Position numbers and translations under genes: made by a program. Shown piece after piece: positions 1 to 9,821 of a DNA stretch of 64,000 nucleotides. The stretch is from Halopiger goleimassiliensis (GTDB lineage: Archaea > Halobacteriota > Halobacteria > Halobacteriales > Natrialbaceae): contig NZ_HG315690.1 of NCBI RefSeq assembly GCF_000455345.1, positions 248,001-312,000 of the forward strand, written 5' to 3'. The notes beneath the pieces are model-generated. The model did not search any database and had not been told where the DNA came from. It saw nothing but the letters and a program-made list of their open reading frames with translations. Position 1 is the stretch's first letter. The number at the start of each line of letters is the position of its first letter.

Positions 1-1210
1 CGACGAGGGTCGCGTCGTACGCGTACGGCAGGTGGCGGTACGACGGCCGTTCGAGGACGACGAGGTCCCCCGCCGATCCTGCCTCGAGGCGGCCCACGTC
101 CGAGCGGTCGAGGGCGGCCGCGGCGCGGTCGGTGATCGACAGGATCGCCTCGCCCGGGGTCATCCCGACGCCGACGCAGGCAAGCGTGGCGGCAAAGCCC
201 ATGCTCAGGGCGTAGCAGTTGGGATTGAAGTCGCTCCCGACCGCCGGGACGACCCCGCGCTCGCGGTAGGGCGCGAGGCCGGGGTACTCGCCGCCGAGGC
301 CGAACGCGGTCCCGGGAAGCAAGACGGGCGTCACGCCGGCCTCGAGCAGCGCGGCGACGTCGTCGTCGGTCGACTGCAGCAGGTGATCGGCGCTGGCGGC
401 CGAGAGGTCGGCGGCCAGTCGCGCGCCGCCGAGGTTCTCGAACTCGTCGGCGTGGATCTTCGGCGTCAGCCCGTACTCAGCGCCCGCCTCGAGGATCCGG
501 CGGGACTGCTCGACGGTGAAGACGCCCGCCTCGCAGAAGACGTCGCAGAACTCGGCGACGCCCTGCTCGGCGACCGCCGGCAGTTGCTCGTCGACGACCG
601 CGTCGGCGTACTCGTCGGCGTCGCGCCCCTCGGGGACCGCGTGAGCACCCATGAACGTCGGGGCGACGTCGATCGGGTGGCGCTCTGCGGCCCGATCGAT
701 CGCCGACAGCATCCTCAGTTCGGTCTCGGTGTCGAGTCCGTAGCCCGACTTGACCTCGACCGTCGTCGTTCCGCGGGCGAGCATCCGATCGAGGACATCG
801 AGCAGTCGTTCGACCAGTTCGTCCTCGTTCGTCGATCGAACCGCCCGGACGGTCCGCAGGATGCCGCCGCCGTCCTCGAGTATCTCCTGGTACTCCTTGC
901 CGCGCAGTTTCGCCGCGAACTCGTCCGATCGGTCGCCGGCGAACAGCGCGTGGGTGTGGCAGTCGACGAACCCCGGGAGAACACACCGTCCGCTCGCGTC
1001 GATCGCGGTCGCGGCGTTCTCGAGGGGATACTCGCGCGTCAGGGCGTCGCTCGGTCCCGTCTCGACCACGGTCCCCTCGTCGATCACGACCGCGGCGTCG
1101 GTCTGGGTCTCGAGGACCGATTCCGCCGGCGGATCGGCCGACGCCTTCGGGTCGTGCTCGGCCGGGCCGACCACTAGTTCGGACGCGTCGTGGACGATCG
1201 TGTAGCTCAT
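1..1210 (-). CDS. hutI: Imidazolonepropionase (3' end outside window)
   Basis: Cytosolic amidohydrolase that hydrolyses 4-imidazolone-5-propanoate to N-formimino-L-glutamate, the third step of histidine degradation. The visible 403 codons read through to the left edge without a stop, so the C-terminus is missing. The N-terminal beta domain leads to the metal-binding [11 protein letters not shown] motif (His85, His87), then [14 protein letters not shown] late in the barrel, typical of HutI. The ATG at 1210 overlaps the hutG stop as ATGA, showing translational coupling in hutU-hutG-hutI. Family identity is clear from motifs and context; only the end is unseen. Confidence 0.95.
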   Translation of the reverse strand, partial: MSYTIVHDASELVVGPAEHDPKASADPPAESVLETQTDAAVVIDEGTVVETGPSDALTREYPLENAATAIDASGRCVLPGFVDCHTHALFAGDRSDEFAAKLRGKEYQEILEDGGGILRTVRAVRSTNEDELVERLLDVLDRMLARGTTTVEVKSGYGLDTETELRMLSAIDRAAERHPIDVAPTFMGAHAVPEGRDADEYADAVVDEQLPAVAEQGVAEFCDVFCEAGVFTVEQSRRILEAGAEYGLTPKIHADEFENLGGARLAADLSAASADHLLQSTDDDVAALLEAGVTPVLLPGTAFGLGGEYPGLAPYRERGVVPAVGSDFNPNCYALSMGFAATLACVGVGMTPGEAILSITDRAAAALDRSDVGRLEAGSAGDLVVLERPSYRHLPYAYDATLV

Positions 1211-2184
1211 GCTCGCCCCTCCAGATAGCCGGACATCGCGTGTGCGATCGTTCGCGCCGCGGCGTCGACGGTTCTCCCGTCCCGATCGAGCGGCGGCGCG
1301 CACTCGACGACCTCGACGCCCGCCAGCCGGACGTCCCCGGCCAGCGCGCGTACGGTGGCGAATAGCTCTCTCGTCGAGAGTCCACCCGGCGTAGGTGCGC
1401 TGACCCCGGGAGCGGCCGCCGCGTCGAGCACGTCGCAGTCCACGCTGAGGTAGCAGCGGTCGACGCCCGCGAGCGCGTCTCGGACCGTCTCGAGGACCGC
1501 GTCGGTGCCCTCGTCGAAGGCCTCGGCGGATACGATAGCCCCGCCGTGCTCGCGGACGTAGTCGACGTACGAGCCGGAGGTTTCGAAGTGGCGCGCACCG
1601 ACGGCGACGTACGTCTCGAGGCCCGCCTCGAGCAGTTGTCGGTAAGGCGTGCCGCTCGTCGGGCCGTCGACGACCGCACGGCAATCGAGGTGGGCATCGA
1701 CGTTGACGACGCCGACCGTCTCCTCGCGCTCGAGCAGCGGCGCGACGTTGCCGTAGGTCAGCGAGTTGTCCCCGCCGACGAAGACAGGCAGTGCCGTCGA
1801 CTCGTGGATCGGTCGGACGTGCTCGCGAACGTGTGCCTGTACGTCGGCGACGTCACCCGACGGCGGCGCGAGGTCACCGAGATCGCCCACCCGAAGCGGG
1901 TCCCCGGCGGTCGGATCGGTGCCGGAAGTCAGCGCGGTCTTGACGCCCGCGAGCGATCGCCGGATCTCGAGCGGCCCCTCGCGCGCACCGCGGCGACCGA
2001 TGACGGCACCGTCGTAGGGTTCGCCGACCAGCGCGACGTCGACGGACTCGAGGTCCGCGGGCGCGACCGACTCGACGGCGTCCCCGAACTGTCGGTCGTT
2101 CGGATCACTCGAGGGGCCGTGCCATCCCTCCCAGTCGGGACGCTCGAGGGCGTCGGCGAGGGCGTCCGGTCGGTCCGGCGTCAT
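1207..2184 (-). CDS. hutG: Formimidoylglutamase, arginase family
   Basis: Metal-dependent ureohydrolase expected to split N-formimino-glutamate into glutamate and formamide, the last Hut step. It has 325 residues, normal for the family. Arginase-fold motifs are visible in order: [14 protein letters not shown] and SVDCDVLD, the last two carrying the usual Asp/His manganese ligands. The first motif is normally GGDHS; here a metal-ligand His is replaced by Asn. The ATG overlaps the hutU stop as ATGA, and its own stop overlaps hutI. An agmatinase-type activity is formally possible, but the operon position argues strongly for HutG. Confidence 0.93.
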   Translation of the reverse strand: MTPDRPDALADALERPDWEGWHGPSSDPNDRQFGDAVESVAPADLESVDVALVGEPYDGAVIGRRGAREGPLEIRRSLAGVKTALTSGTDPTAGDPLRVGDLGDLAPPSGDVADVQAHVREHVRPIHESTALPVFVGGDNSLTYGNVAPLLEREETVGVVNVDAHLDCRAVVDGPTSGTPYRQLLEAGLETYVAVGARHFETSGSYVDYVREHGGAIVSAEAFDEGTDAVLETVRDALAGVDRCYLSVDCDVLDAAAAPGVSAPTPGGLSTRELFATVRALAGDVRLAGVEVVECAPPLDRDGRTVDAAARTIAHAMSGYLEGRA

Positions 2185-3962
2185 TCGTCCTCCATCGGAA
2201 CGTGGACGTTCGATCGACGGGCTTCCTCGAGGGCGTCCTCGTACCCCGCGTCGGCGTGGCGGACGACGCCCATCCCCGGGTCGGTGGTAAACACCGCCTC
2301 CGCCTTCTCGGCGGCGAGATCGGTGCCGTCGAGGACGACGTGGTTGTTCGCGTGGAGGGCGTTCCCGATGCCGACGCCGCCGCCGTCGTGAACGCTGACG
2401 ATGTCCGCGCCGGCGGCGCAGTTGAGCAAGGCGTTGAGGATCGGCCAGTCGGCGACGGCGTCGGTGCCGTCTTTCATCGCCTCGGTCTCCCGGTTCGGGC
2501 TGGCGACGCTCCCCGCGTCGAGGTGATCGCGGGTGACGACGATCGGCGCTGAAATCTCGCCGTCGGCGACCAGTTCGTTGATCCGCAGGGCGAACCGGGC
2601 GCGTTCGGTCAGCGCGTCGTCGTCCCCGGCGTCCGTAGCGTAGCCGAGCCAACAGACCCGGCTCGGCAGTCCCTGGAACTGGATCTCCTCCTGGGCGAGT
2701 TCGATCCAGCGCCGCAGGTGATCCTTCTCGGGGAACAGTTCGAGGACGGCCTCGTCGGTCCGGCGGATGTCCTCGGGATCGCCGGACAGCGCGACCCAGC
2801 GGAACGGTCCCTTCCCGCGACAGAACTGTGGGCGGATGTACGCCGGCACGAATCCGGGGAAGTCGAACGCGCCCCGGTCGTCGGCGTCGGCCGACGAGAG
2901 CGGCCACGCCCGGTCGTCGTCGGCGTCGCGGAACGCCTCGACCTGTCCGCGGATGTTGTTCCCGTACTCGAACGCGACGGCCCCGCGTTCCTGTAGTTCG
3001 AGGATCGCGTCGACGTGGCGTTCCATCGTCTCGAGGCTCTCGACCCTGTACGTCTCGGGGTCGCGGTCGCGGAGGTCGTCGGCCTCCGCGACGGTGTAGC
3101 CGGCCGGATAGTACCCCTCGAGCGCGTCGTGGGCGCTGGTCTGGTCGGTGACGACGTCCGGAATCGCGTCGCGCTCGAGGAGCGTCTCGTGCAACTCGAC
3201 GGCGTTCGCGTGGACCCCCACGCTGTAGGGCTGTCCGTCGTCGGCCGCCGCCAGCGCCCGGTCGATCGCGTCGTCGACGTCGGTCGCCTTCTCCATGCAG
3301 TAGCCGGTCTCGATGCGCCGGTCGATGCGCTGCTCGTCGACCTCGGCCGCGATGCAGACGCCCTCGTTCATCGTGACCGCGAGCGGTTGTGCCCCGCCCA
3401 TGCCGCCGAGCCCGGCGGTCGCGACGACCCGTCCCGAGAGGTCGCCGTCGAAGTGCTGACGGGCGAGTTCCGCGAGCGTCTCGAAGGTCCCCTGGATGAT
3501 CCCCTGGGTGCCGATGTAGGCCCACGAGCCCGCGGTCATCTGCCCGTACATGATCTTGCCCTCGGCCTCGAGCTCGTGGAAGTGCTCCCAGGTGTCCCAC
3601 CGCCCGACGAGGTTCGAGTTCGCGATGAGCACCCGCGGCGCGCGCTCGTGCGTCCGAAACCGCCCGACGGGCTTGCCCGACTGGACCAGCAGTGTCTCGT
3701 CGTCCCCGAGGGTGCGAAGCTCTGCGAGGATCGCGTCGTAGGCGTCCCACGATCGGGCCGCCCGTCCGGTGCCGCCGTAGACGACCAGGTCCTCCGGCTT
3801 CTCGGCGACCTCCGGATCGAGGTTGTTGTTGAGCAGCCGAAGCGCCGCCTCCTGACGCCACCCCTCGCACTCGCGGTCCGTCCCCGTCGGCGCGCCCTGG
3901 TACTCGCGCCACTGGTCGCTCGGCGGGTCCGCGCCTAACGGCGATCGCTGTTGCTCGCTCAT
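2181..3962 (-). CDS. hutU: Urocanate hydratase (urocanase)
   Basis: NAD-dependent hydratase converting urocanate to imidazolonepropionate in the cytosol. The 593-residue protein has the usual urocanase length. It shows the N-terminal [14 protein letters not shown] region, the [18 protein letters not shown] segment of the Rossmann-like NAD site and the C-terminal [16 protein letters not shown] block. The ATG at 3962 (MSEQQRSPL) was chosen over an upstream in-frame TTG at 3989. It is first in the hutUGI operon; its stop overlaps hutG. A TATA-like TTATAA at 4019-4024 lies about 57 nt upstream and appears to be shared with the divergent regulator gene. Confidence 0.97.
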   Translation of the reverse strand: MSEQQRSPLGADPPSDQWREYQGAPTGTDRECEGWRQEAALRLLNNNLDPEVAEKPEDLVVYGGTGRAARSWDAYDAILAELRTLGDDETLLVQSGKPVGRFRTHERAPRVLIANSNLVGRWDTWEHFHELEAEGKIMYGQMTAGSWAYIGTQGIIQGTFETLAELARQHFDGDLSGRVVATAGLGGMGGAQPLAVTMNEGVCIAAEVDEQRIDRRIETGYCMEKATDVDDAIDRALAAADDGQPYSVGVHANAVELHETLLERDAIPDVVTDQTSAHDALEGYYPAGYTVAEADDLRDRDPETYRVESLETMERHVDAILELQERGAVAFEYGNNIRGQVEAFRDADDDRAWPLSSADADDRGAFDFPGFVPAYIRPQFCRGKGPFRWVALSGDPEDIRRTDEAVLELFPEKDHLRRWIELAQEEIQFQGLPSRVCWLGYATDAGDDDALTERARFALRINELVADGEISAPIVVTRDHLDAGSVASPNRETEAMKDGTDAVADWPILNALLNCAAGADIVSVHDGGGVGIGNALHANNHVVLDGTDLAAEKAEAVFTTDPGMGVVRHADAGYEDALEEARRSNVHVPMEDE

Positions 3963-4017
3963 GCGAGAGCCCACCACGCGAGGATCCAATACCAGGGGTG
4001 TTCCCTTCGGAAAACCA

Positions 4018-4025
4018 TTTATAAG
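4018..4025. promoter_or_regulatory. Shared bidirectional TATA element between hutU and regulator
   Basis: The 83-bp divergent intergenic region holds a single AT-rich element, TTTATAAG. Its core TTATAA (4019-4024) is its own reverse complement. It lies about 25 nt before the GTG of the rightward regulator, as expected for a leaderless archaeal transcript, and serves equally well for leftward transcription with a roughly 30-nt leader to hutU. Read by eye, not mapped. Confidence 0.55.
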
Positions 4026-4045
4026 CTCGTGCGTATCGGTACCAC

Positions 4046-4696
4046 GTGTACGAAGCCACGTTCGCGATCGACGACTCGAGCCCTTACACGCGGCCGACGG
4101 ACGGGACCGATTGTCGGATCGAACTGTGGTGTAACGACCACTCCGACCTCCTGTACGTCACCGGCTCGGCGATCGAATCGGTCCTCTCGCAGGTCCGCGA
4201 GGACATCGGCGTCGAAGAGCACGTCCCGGGGGACGACGAAGCCGTCGCGATCACGAGCGCCTGTCTCAAGCGTCGCCATTCGACCTCCATCGACCGCTAC
4301 CTCGAGGCGCACAACTGCCTGTTGCTGCCGCCGTTGCGTTACGAGGACGGGGCGAAACACTGCCGGGTACTCGCGCTCGACTCCGCGAGCCTCACCGACC
4401 TCTACGCCGACCTGGTCGACGACGGGTTCGAGATCGACGTTCGGACGAAACGCGAGATCACGTCCCCGTCGCGGTCCTCGCCGCTGTTGACTCTCGACGA
4501 CGTGTTGCCCACGCTGACCGACCGCCAGCGCGAGGTGCTCGCGTTCGCCGTGGAACGTGGCTACTACGAGATTCCCCGGGCCACGACGACCGCGGCGCTG
4601 GCCGAGGAGCTGGACGTCAGTCGGCGCACCGTCGAGGACCACCTTCGCCGCGCGGAACGGAAGTTGCTCACGTCGTTGGTCTCGTACCTGTACTGA
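4046..4696 (+). CDS. HTH-10 (Bat-type) transcriptional regulator, probable hut regulator
   Basis: This 216-residue protein is probably a DNA-binding regulator of histidine utilisation. Residues about 1-150 form an unrecognised sensor-like domain. The C-terminal 60 residues match the haloarchaeal HTH-10 domain of bacterio-opsin-activator-like proteins: [18 protein letters not shown], then [20 protein letters not shown] and RRAERKLL. It begins at a GTG about 25 nt after a TATA element, consistent with a leaderless message. It lies divergent from hutUGI and between that operon and hutH, so local control is likely. That role is inferred from position only. Confidence 0.85.
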   Translation: MYEATFAIDDSSPYTRPTDGTDCRIELWCNDHSDLLYVTGSAIESVLSQVREDIGVEEHVPGDDEAVAITSACLKRRHSTSIDRYLEAHNCLLLPPLRYEDGAKHCRVLALDSASLTDLYADLVDDGFEIDVRTKREITSPSRSSPLLTLDDVLPTLTDRQREVLAFAVERGYYEIPRATTTAALAEELDVSRRTVEDHLRRAERKLLTSLVSYLY

Positions 4697-4785
4697 TACC
4701 GCGCGAAGGCGACTCGCAACGGACCGATCAGCGCAGGCCAGCCGCCGCGAACAGGTGCGCCGGAACTGACGGACAGGAACCCGTC

Positions 4786-6417
4786 TCAGGCCGCGCCGGC
4801 GTCGTCGTTCGAAACGAGCCCCTCGGGGAGCGCCTCGTCGACCCGATCACGCAACGCCCCGGAGCCGACGTAATCAGCGAGCGCGTGGACGTCCGCCGAA
4901 AGCGGCCGATCGCCCTCCAGCGGGTCGACGACCGTCCGAACCGCGTCGTAGGCCGCACCGGTGCCGACCCCGTGCTCGAGGTCGTCGTCGACGTACTCCG
5001 CGGCCTCGCTCGCACAGAGCAGTTCGATCGCCGTGACCGTCGTCGCCCGGTCGACGACGCGGCGGGCGGTCAACGCGCTCGTGGCGCTCATGCTGACGTG
5101 GTCCTCCTGGCCGCCGCTGACCGTCGCGTTGTCGGTCGCCGGCCGTCCTTCGGACCGGAGTTCGTTCACCAGCGCCGCGGCGGTGTACTGGCCGATCATC
5201 GCGCCGGACTCGAGGCCGCTACGACCGGCGAGAAACGGCGGGAGATGTGACTCCTGGACGTTCGGGTTGAGGATGCGGTCGACGCGTCGCTCGCCGATAG
5301 CGGCCAGTTCGGTCAGCGCGGCCGTCGCGTAGTCCAGTTTGAGCGACAGCGGTTCGCCGTGGAAGTTTCCGGCCGAGAGCACGGCCGCGCGGTCCGTGAC
5401 GGTCGCGCGGGGATCGACGTCCTCGGCGGGCACCACCAGGGGGTTGTCCGTCGCGCTGTTGAGTTCGACCTCGACCGCAGACCGAAGGTGGGCGACCGCC
5501 TCGCGGGCCGCCCCGTGGACCTGCGGGAGACACCGCAGCGAGTAGGCGTCCTGGACCCGGTCGCAGTTGCGGTGGGACGCGACGATGCTCGAGTCGGCCG
5601 TCAGCCGCCGAACGTTCCGCGCGCTGATCGCCTGTCCGGGGTGGGGCCGAACGGCCGAGACGACCGGATCCGCGGGGACCGTCGACCCCATCGCGACCTC
5701 GATCGTCAACGCGCCGGCGACGTCGGCGGCGTCGAGCAGTCGCTCGGCGTCGCGGACGAACAGCGCCGCGAGGCCGACGGTCAACTGGGTGCCGTTGATC
5801 AGCGCCAGCCCCTCCTTGGGCTCGAGCGAGAGCGGCTCGAGGCCGGCACGGGCGAGCGCCTCCTCGCCCGGGAGTCGGTCACCGTCGTCCCCGTTCGCGA
5901 CGCACGCCTCACCCTCGCCGAGCAACACCAGCGCGGCGTGAGCCAACGGTGCCAGGTCGCCGCTCGCACCGAGGCTGCCCCGCGACGGGACGACGGGGTG
6001 GACGCCCGCGTTCAGCAGTTCGACCAGGTGGTCGATCACGGTCTCCCGAACCCCCGAGTAACCCTTCACGAGGGCGTTGAGCCGAGTCACCAGGAGCGCA
6101 CGGACCTCCTCGCGCTCGAGTTCTCTGCCGACGCCGACGGCGTGGCTCCGTACGAGGTTCTCCTGGAGGAGTTCCAGGTCCCCGCGACCGATGCGTTCGT
6201 TCACCAGTTCGCCGAATCCGGTGTTGACTCCGTAGACGGCCTCGTCGGCCTCGAGCACCTCGAGCACGCGGTCGCGACTCTCTCGAACCGCTTCCCGGGC
6301 GCGCTCGGGGACGCGGACCGGTGCGTCCTCGCGAGCGACGCGCTCGACGTCGGTCGGCGAGAGCGTCTCACCGTCGATCACCACGGCGTTCGGACCGCCC
6401 GAGTGCTCGTTGGACAT
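4786..6417 (-). CDS. hutH: Histidine ammonia-lyase
   Basis: Converts L-histidine to trans-urocanate and ammonia, the entry step of the Hut pathway. At 543 residues it has typical length. The ASGDLAPLAH motif at residues 151-160 holds the Ala-Ser-Gly triad that self-cyclises to the MIO electrophile. YGVNTGFGEL near residue 62 and the Gln/Asn-rich QEDHVSMSA block near the C-terminus are also characteristic. The ATG at 6417 is preceded by a TATA-like GTTATGAA at about 6452-6460. It is transcribed separately from hutUGI, with the HTH-10 gene convergent to it. Substrate could in principle be another aromatic amino acid, but the neighbours make histidine the clear choice. Confidence 0.97.
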   Translation of the reverse strand: MSNEHSGGPNAVVIDGETLSPTDVERVAREDAPVRVPERAREAVRESRDRVLEVLEADEAVYGVNTGFGELVNERIGRGDLELLQENLVRSHAVGVGRELEREEVRALLVTRLNALVKGYSGVRETVIDHLVELLNAGVHPVVPSRGSLGASGDLAPLAHAALVLLGEGEACVANGDDGDRLPGEEALARAGLEPLSLEPKEGLALINGTQLTVGLAALFVRDAERLLDAADVAGALTIEVAMGSTVPADPVVSAVRPHPGQAISARNVRRLTADSSIVASHRNCDRVQDAYSLRCLPQVHGAAREAVAHLRSAVEVELNSATDNPLVVPAEDVDPRATVTDRAAVLSAGNFHGEPLSLKLDYATAALTELAAIGERRVDRILNPNVQESHLPPFLAGRSGLESGAMIGQYTAAALVNELRSEGRPATDNATVSGGQEDHVSMSATSALTARRVVDRATTVTAIELLCASEAAEYVDDDLEHGVGTGAAYDAVRTVVDPLEGDRPLSADVHALADYVGSGALRDRVDEALPEGLVSNDDAGAA

Positions 6418-6554
6418 GGGAGCTCTCGTCCGCTCTGACCATCCCGAGCTACTTCATAACCGTCCCGCCCATGGTGGTCCCGTCGGTACCGATCCGCGTC
6501 GACGGGGACCACCAGGGACTACACCTTTACCGCCACGGAGTGTACCGCGGCGCG

Positions 6555-6869
6555 ATGACCCGGCCCGCAACCGACGACCCCGCTGACGACGCCACGATCG
6601 GGCGAAAGTCGACGCTGTTCTGTCTCGAGTGCGACCACGCGAGCCCCGTCGACGGCGACTGGGTGTGTCGCCCGAGCGGTGACGCGGTGGCGTACGTCTG
6701 TCCGGTCTGTTCGACCACGATCACCGAGCGACCGCGGCGAACGGATCGATCCCCCTGGTGGGACCTCGTCCACCACTCCGTGGACGTCTGGCGCGTGGCA
6801 GTTACTGCGAGCGTCTCCGGGGTCACCGCGTTGTGGCGCATCCGACCCAGAACGGGCAGTTCACGATAG
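6555..6869 (+). CDS. Small zinc-ribbon protein (DUF8106-like)
   Basis: A 104-residue haloarchaeal protein with a treble-clef or zinc-ribbon core: FCLECDHAS and, about 30 residues later, YVCPVCSTT give two CxxC pairs able to hold one zinc. The region between resembles the recurring haloarchaeal pattern of DGDW followed by a Cys. The C-terminal half is Trp/Val-rich and basic (ending RIRPRTGSSR), unusual in this acidic proteome, so it may touch RNA, DNA or the membrane. ATG chosen because a TATA-like CCTTTACC lies about 25 nt upstream. Function unknown; the DUF name is from memory. Confidence 0.75.
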   Translation: MTRPATDDPADDATIGRKSTLFCLECDHASPVDGDWVCRPSGDAVAYVCPVCSTTITERPRRTDRSPWWDLVHHSVDVWRVAVTASVSGVTALWRIRPRTGSSR

Positions 6870-7120
6870 GGCGTCCGAACGGAATCGATCCGATAAGTGG
6901 GAAAACGTCCAGACGGAGGCCGAGTGAGGGGCCATCGAACCGTATGTGGAGCCAATTTTCCGGTCAATGTAAACTCCGGATCGGAGGTTCTTTTGAACGT
7001 TCTCTCAGTCTAACGGAACAATATCAGACAGACCCCCATCTGGAACCGCAAAACTTGCGCTGTGGTTTTACAATCGTTGTATTCTGTGTAGATTTACGTA
7101 TATTCGCCCACATCAGTAGA

Positions 7121-7131
7121 GCTTTAATAGT
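7121..7131 (+). promoter_or_regulatory. Promoter of glutamine synthetase gene
   Basis: GCTTTAATAG at 7121-7130 is a good haloarchaeal TATA element, about 32 nt before the glnA ATG, so the message should be nearly leaderless. It ends a roughly 200-bp AT-rich stretch (6950-7150) that contrasts with the surrounding GC-rich DNA and leaves room for nitrogen-responsive regulators. No clear palindromic operator was found. Confidence 0.55.
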
Positions 7132-7159
7132 AGAATCCATTGGTTGGATCGAGTAGAAG

Positions 7160-8515
7160 ATGACAGGTGGAAACCTGACCTCGGCAGAACAGGACGTACT
7201 GGACGAAATCGACGAGAAGGACGTCGACTTCCTTCGCCTGCAGTTCACCGACATCCTCGGGACGGTGAAAAACGTCGCCGTACCGGCGCGACAGGCCGAG
7301 AAGGCGTTCACCGAAGGGATCTACTTCGACGGCTCCTCGATCGAGGGCTTCGTCCGCATTCAGGAGTCGGACATGCGTCTGGTCCCCGACCCGGACACGT
7401 TCGCGATCCTCCCCTGGCGAAACAAGGAGGACGGCGTCTCGGCCCGGATGATCTGTGACGTCTACGACACCTCGACGGGCGAACCGTTCGAGGGCGATCC
7501 GCGTCGCGTCCTCAAGAACGCGATCGATCGCGCCAACGACATGGGCTACGAGGTCAACTTCGCCCCCGAGCCCGAGTTCTTCATGTTCGAGGAAGACGAG
7601 GAGGGCAACGCGACCACCGAGACCGCCGACCACGGCGGCTACTTCGACGTCGCGCCGAAGGACCTCGCCTCGGACGTCCGCCGAGACATCATCTACGGAC
7701 TCGAGGACATGGGCTTCGAAATCGAAGCCAGCCACCACGAGGTCGCTCGCGGTCAGTACGAGATCAACTTCGAGTACGACGACGCGCTCTCGACGGCCGA
7801 CAACGTCGCGACGTTCCGGACGGTCGTTCGTGCCATCGCCGCACAGCACGACCTCCACGCGACGTTCATGCCCAAGCCGATTCCGCGCATCAACGGCTCG
7901 GGGATGCACACCCACCAGTCGCTGATGACCGAAGACGGCGAGAACGCGTTCCACGACGAGGACGACGAGTTCAATCTCAGCGACACCGCTCACTCCTACC
8001 TCGCCGGTATCCTCGAGCACGCACCGGCGATCACGGCGGTCGCCAACCCCACCGTCAACAGCTACAAGCGCCTCGTCCCCGGGTACGAAGCGCCCGTCTA
8101 CGTCGCCTGGTCCGATCGCAACCGCTCGGCACTCGTCCGCAAGCCGGCGGCCCGCGTCCCGGCCGCGTCGCGCATCGAACTGCGCTCGCCGGACCCGTCG
8201 TGTAACCCCTACCTCGCGTTCGCCGTCATGATCCACGCCGGCCTCGACGGCATCGAGCGCGACCTCGAGTGTCCCGACCCGATCCGGGAGAACATCTACG
8301 AGTTCGACGAACAGAAACGCGAGGAGTACGGCATCGAGACGCTGCCGTCGAACCTCGGACAGGCCGTCGACGCTCTCGAGAACGACGAGGTCATCTACGA
8401 CGCGCTGGGCGAACACGTCGCACCCAAGTTCGTCGAAGCGAAGAGCCAGGAGTTCGAAGACTACCTCGTCGACGTCTCCCAGTGGGAGATCGACCGCTAC
8501 CTCGAGACGTTCTAA
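7160..8515 (+). CDS. glnA: Glutamine synthetase, type I
   Basis: ATP-dependent ligation of ammonia to glutamate, the main route of ammonium assimilation. The 451-residue protein has the GS-I beta-grasp N-domain with DGSSIEGF (residues about 56-63), then the catalytic barrel: EPEFFMF, MHTHQSL in the ATP/metal site, [19 protein letters not shown], and [18 protein letters not shown] near the C-terminus. The length fits the GS-I alpha type. It follows the histidine-degradation genes, which yield glutamate and ammonia. A convergent TrmB-like gene follows. Identity is unambiguous. Confidence 0.97.
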   Translation: MTGGNLTSAEQDVLDEIDEKDVDFLRLQFTDILGTVKNVAVPARQAEKAFTEGIYFDGSSIEGFVRIQESDMRLVPDPDTFAILPWRNKEDGVSARMICDVYDTSTGEPFEGDPRRVLKNAIDRANDMGYEVNFAPEPEFFMFEEDEEGNATTETADHGGYFDVAPKDLASDVRRDIIYGLEDMGFEIEASHHEVARGQYEINFEYDDALSTADNVATFRTVVRAIAAQHDLHATFMPKPIPRINGSGMHTHQSLMTEDGENAFHDEDDEFNLSDTAHSYLAGILEHAPAITAVANPTVNSYKRLVPGYEAPVYVAWSDRNRSALVRKPAARVPAASRIELRSPDPSCNPYLAFAVMIHAGLDGIERDLECPDPIRENIYEFDEQKREEYGIETLPSNLGQAVDALENDEVIYDALGEHVAPKFVEAKSQEFEDYLVDVSQWEIDRYLETF

Positions 8516-8668
8516 CCGGGCACCGGAGCCGATCGCTCTTTTCGCCAATCGAAGTCGTCGCCGACCTACGGTGGCGATCGTGTAACGCGTCGAAGGAACT
8601 CGACGAGGGCGACGGGGAAGACGTATCGCACCCGGACCGACCGATTCGTCGCGGATGGCCTCTCGGAC

Positions 8669-8899
8669 TCAGGCGACGACGTACTCCTCGCCGTCCTGTT
8701 CGACGAGACCGTCGCCCTGGAGCGAGTTGAGTACGCTCAGAATGTCGATCTTCTTCAACGCCAGCGTCTCCTCCAGATCGTCCACCGTCGCCCCGCCGGT
8801 CGCCTCGAGACAGAGGTAGATGAGTTTCGCCTGTGGAGAGGAAATCGCTTCGGGGATCCGTTCGATCTGTGGCGCTTCCCGGGACTTCTGTGATTTCAT
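8669..8899 (-). CDS. TrmB-like winged-helix regulator
   Basis: A small 76-residue DNA-binding protein consisting almost only of a winged helix: SPQAKLIYLCLEATGGATVDDLEETLALKKIDILSVLNSLQGDGLV has the TrmB/MarR-like helix pattern, followed by a short wing (EQDGEEYVVA). The ATG at 8899 is used; an in-frame GTG two codons upstream (8905) is equally well placed relative to the TATA element TTTTATACC at about 8924-8932. The gene converges on glnA, and its promoter is preceded by two 10-bp direct repeats, possibly an autoregulatory site. The target is unknown. Confidence 0.8.
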   Translation of the reverse strand: MKSQKSREAPQIERIPEAISSPQAKLIYLCLEATGGATVDDLEETLALKKIDILSVLNSLQGDGLVEQDGEEYVVA

Positions 8900-8946
8900 T
8901 GTCACTCCTAGCGACCCCGTTCTGGTATAAAAGCGGTCCGGCTATT

Positions 8947-8976
8947 GCAATTAAATCTGACCCGGGGCAATTAAAT
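8947..8976. repeat. Two 10-bp direct repeats, 20 bp apart, upstream of TrmB-like gene
   Basis: GCAATTAAAT occurs at 8947-8956 and again at 8967-8976, so the copies start exactly 20 bp (about two helical turns) apart and would lie on the same DNA face. They sit 15-50 bp upstream of the leftward TATA element of the winged-helix gene, in otherwise GC-rich DNA. This looks like a tandem operator or activator site. Confidence 0.6.
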
Positions 8977-9048
8977 GCTACTCGATCACAGGGGAGCGAG
9001 ACGGGCCACTCGCGGTCCCGATTCCCACCAGCCGTTCCGAACGGTCGG

Positions 9049-9774
9049 CTACGCCTCGCCGTAGACCGGAACGGCCGCGCCGCTCGTGACCGCAGTCGCG
9101 TCGCTACAGAGGACGGCCATCACGTCAGCGATGTCGACCGGATCGACCCAGGATTCGTGATCCGCGTCGGGCATCAGCTCCCGGTTGGCCGGGGTGTCGA
9201 TCACGCTCGGCATGACGCAGTTAGCTCGCACCGTCCCCAGGTTTTCCGCCGCGAGCGTCTCCGTCAGGAGCCGGATTCCCGCCTTGGTGATCCGGTACGG
9301 GCCATCGCCCTCCCCGCCCTCGAGCGAGGAGCGTGCGCTGACGCTGACGATCGATCCGTTAGTCTCCTGTAGGTGTGGCAGAGCGTGTTTCGAGGCGAGA
9401 AACGCCGTCTTCAGGTTGACGTCGACGAGGAAGTCGAACTCCGACAGCGGCGTCTCCTCGATGGACTGACCGCCACGCCAGGTGCCCGCGACGTTGAGCA
9501 AGTGATCGATCCGTCCGTGGTCGTCGACGACGTGCCCGACGAGCGACGTGACGGCGTCCTCGTCGGTGAGGTCGGCCTCGTAGAACGCGACCCGGTCCCG
9601 GTCTGATACCGTGAGGTGGCTCTCCTCGTCGGCCGGGGCGCGGACGTCGACCGCACACACCGTCGCTCTCGAGTCGTGAAAGTGATCGACGACCGCACTC
9701 CCCAGTGCACCGCTCGCGCCCGTGACCACGGCGACGGTGCCGCTGAAATCGACCTCGACGGCAGACGCTGTCAT
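9049..9774 (-). CDS. Short-chain dehydrogenase/reductase
   Basis: A 241-residue classical SDR oxidoreductase. The Rossmann nucleotide motif TGASGALG is at residues 18-25. An Asp ends the second strand (CAVDVRAP), which favours NAD(H). LLNVAGTW matches the NNAG motif, and the catalytic Ser with PYRITK supplies the Tyr-x-x-x-Lys. The C-terminal part has the usual substrate loop (MPSVIDTPANRELMPDADHE). The substrate cannot be read from the sequence; 3-oxoacyl or sugar/alcohol reductases share this pattern. It is monocistronic and lies next to a receiver-domain gene without obvious functional link. Confidence 0.9.
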   Translation of the reverse strand: MTASAVEVDFSGTVAVVTGASGALGSAVVDHFHDSRATVCAVDVRAPADEESHLTVSDRDRVAFYEADLTDEDAVTSLVGHVVDDHGRIDHLLNVAGTWRGGQSIEETPLSEFDFLVDVNLKTAFLASKHALPHLQETNGSIVSVSARSSLEGGEGDGPYRITKAGIRLLTETLAAENLGTVRANCVMPSVIDTPANRELMPDADHESWVDPVDIADVMAVLCSDATAVTSGAAVPVYGEA

Positions 9775-9821
9775 ACCCCTACTGTTCCATCCGAGACCAT
9801 CAAGCTGGGGCCGGGATGCGA

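Noticed and set aside
2185-4059. N-terminal extension of HutG by about 620 Arg-rich codons
   Set aside because: The extension overlaps hutU out of frame; HutG similarity begins at the ATG at 2184, which overlaps the hutU stop as ATGA.
5359-6438. Rightward frame of about 360 codons over hutH
   Set aside because: Antisense to histidine ammonia-lyase with its MIO motif; Arg/Gly/Val-rich and without recognisable domains.
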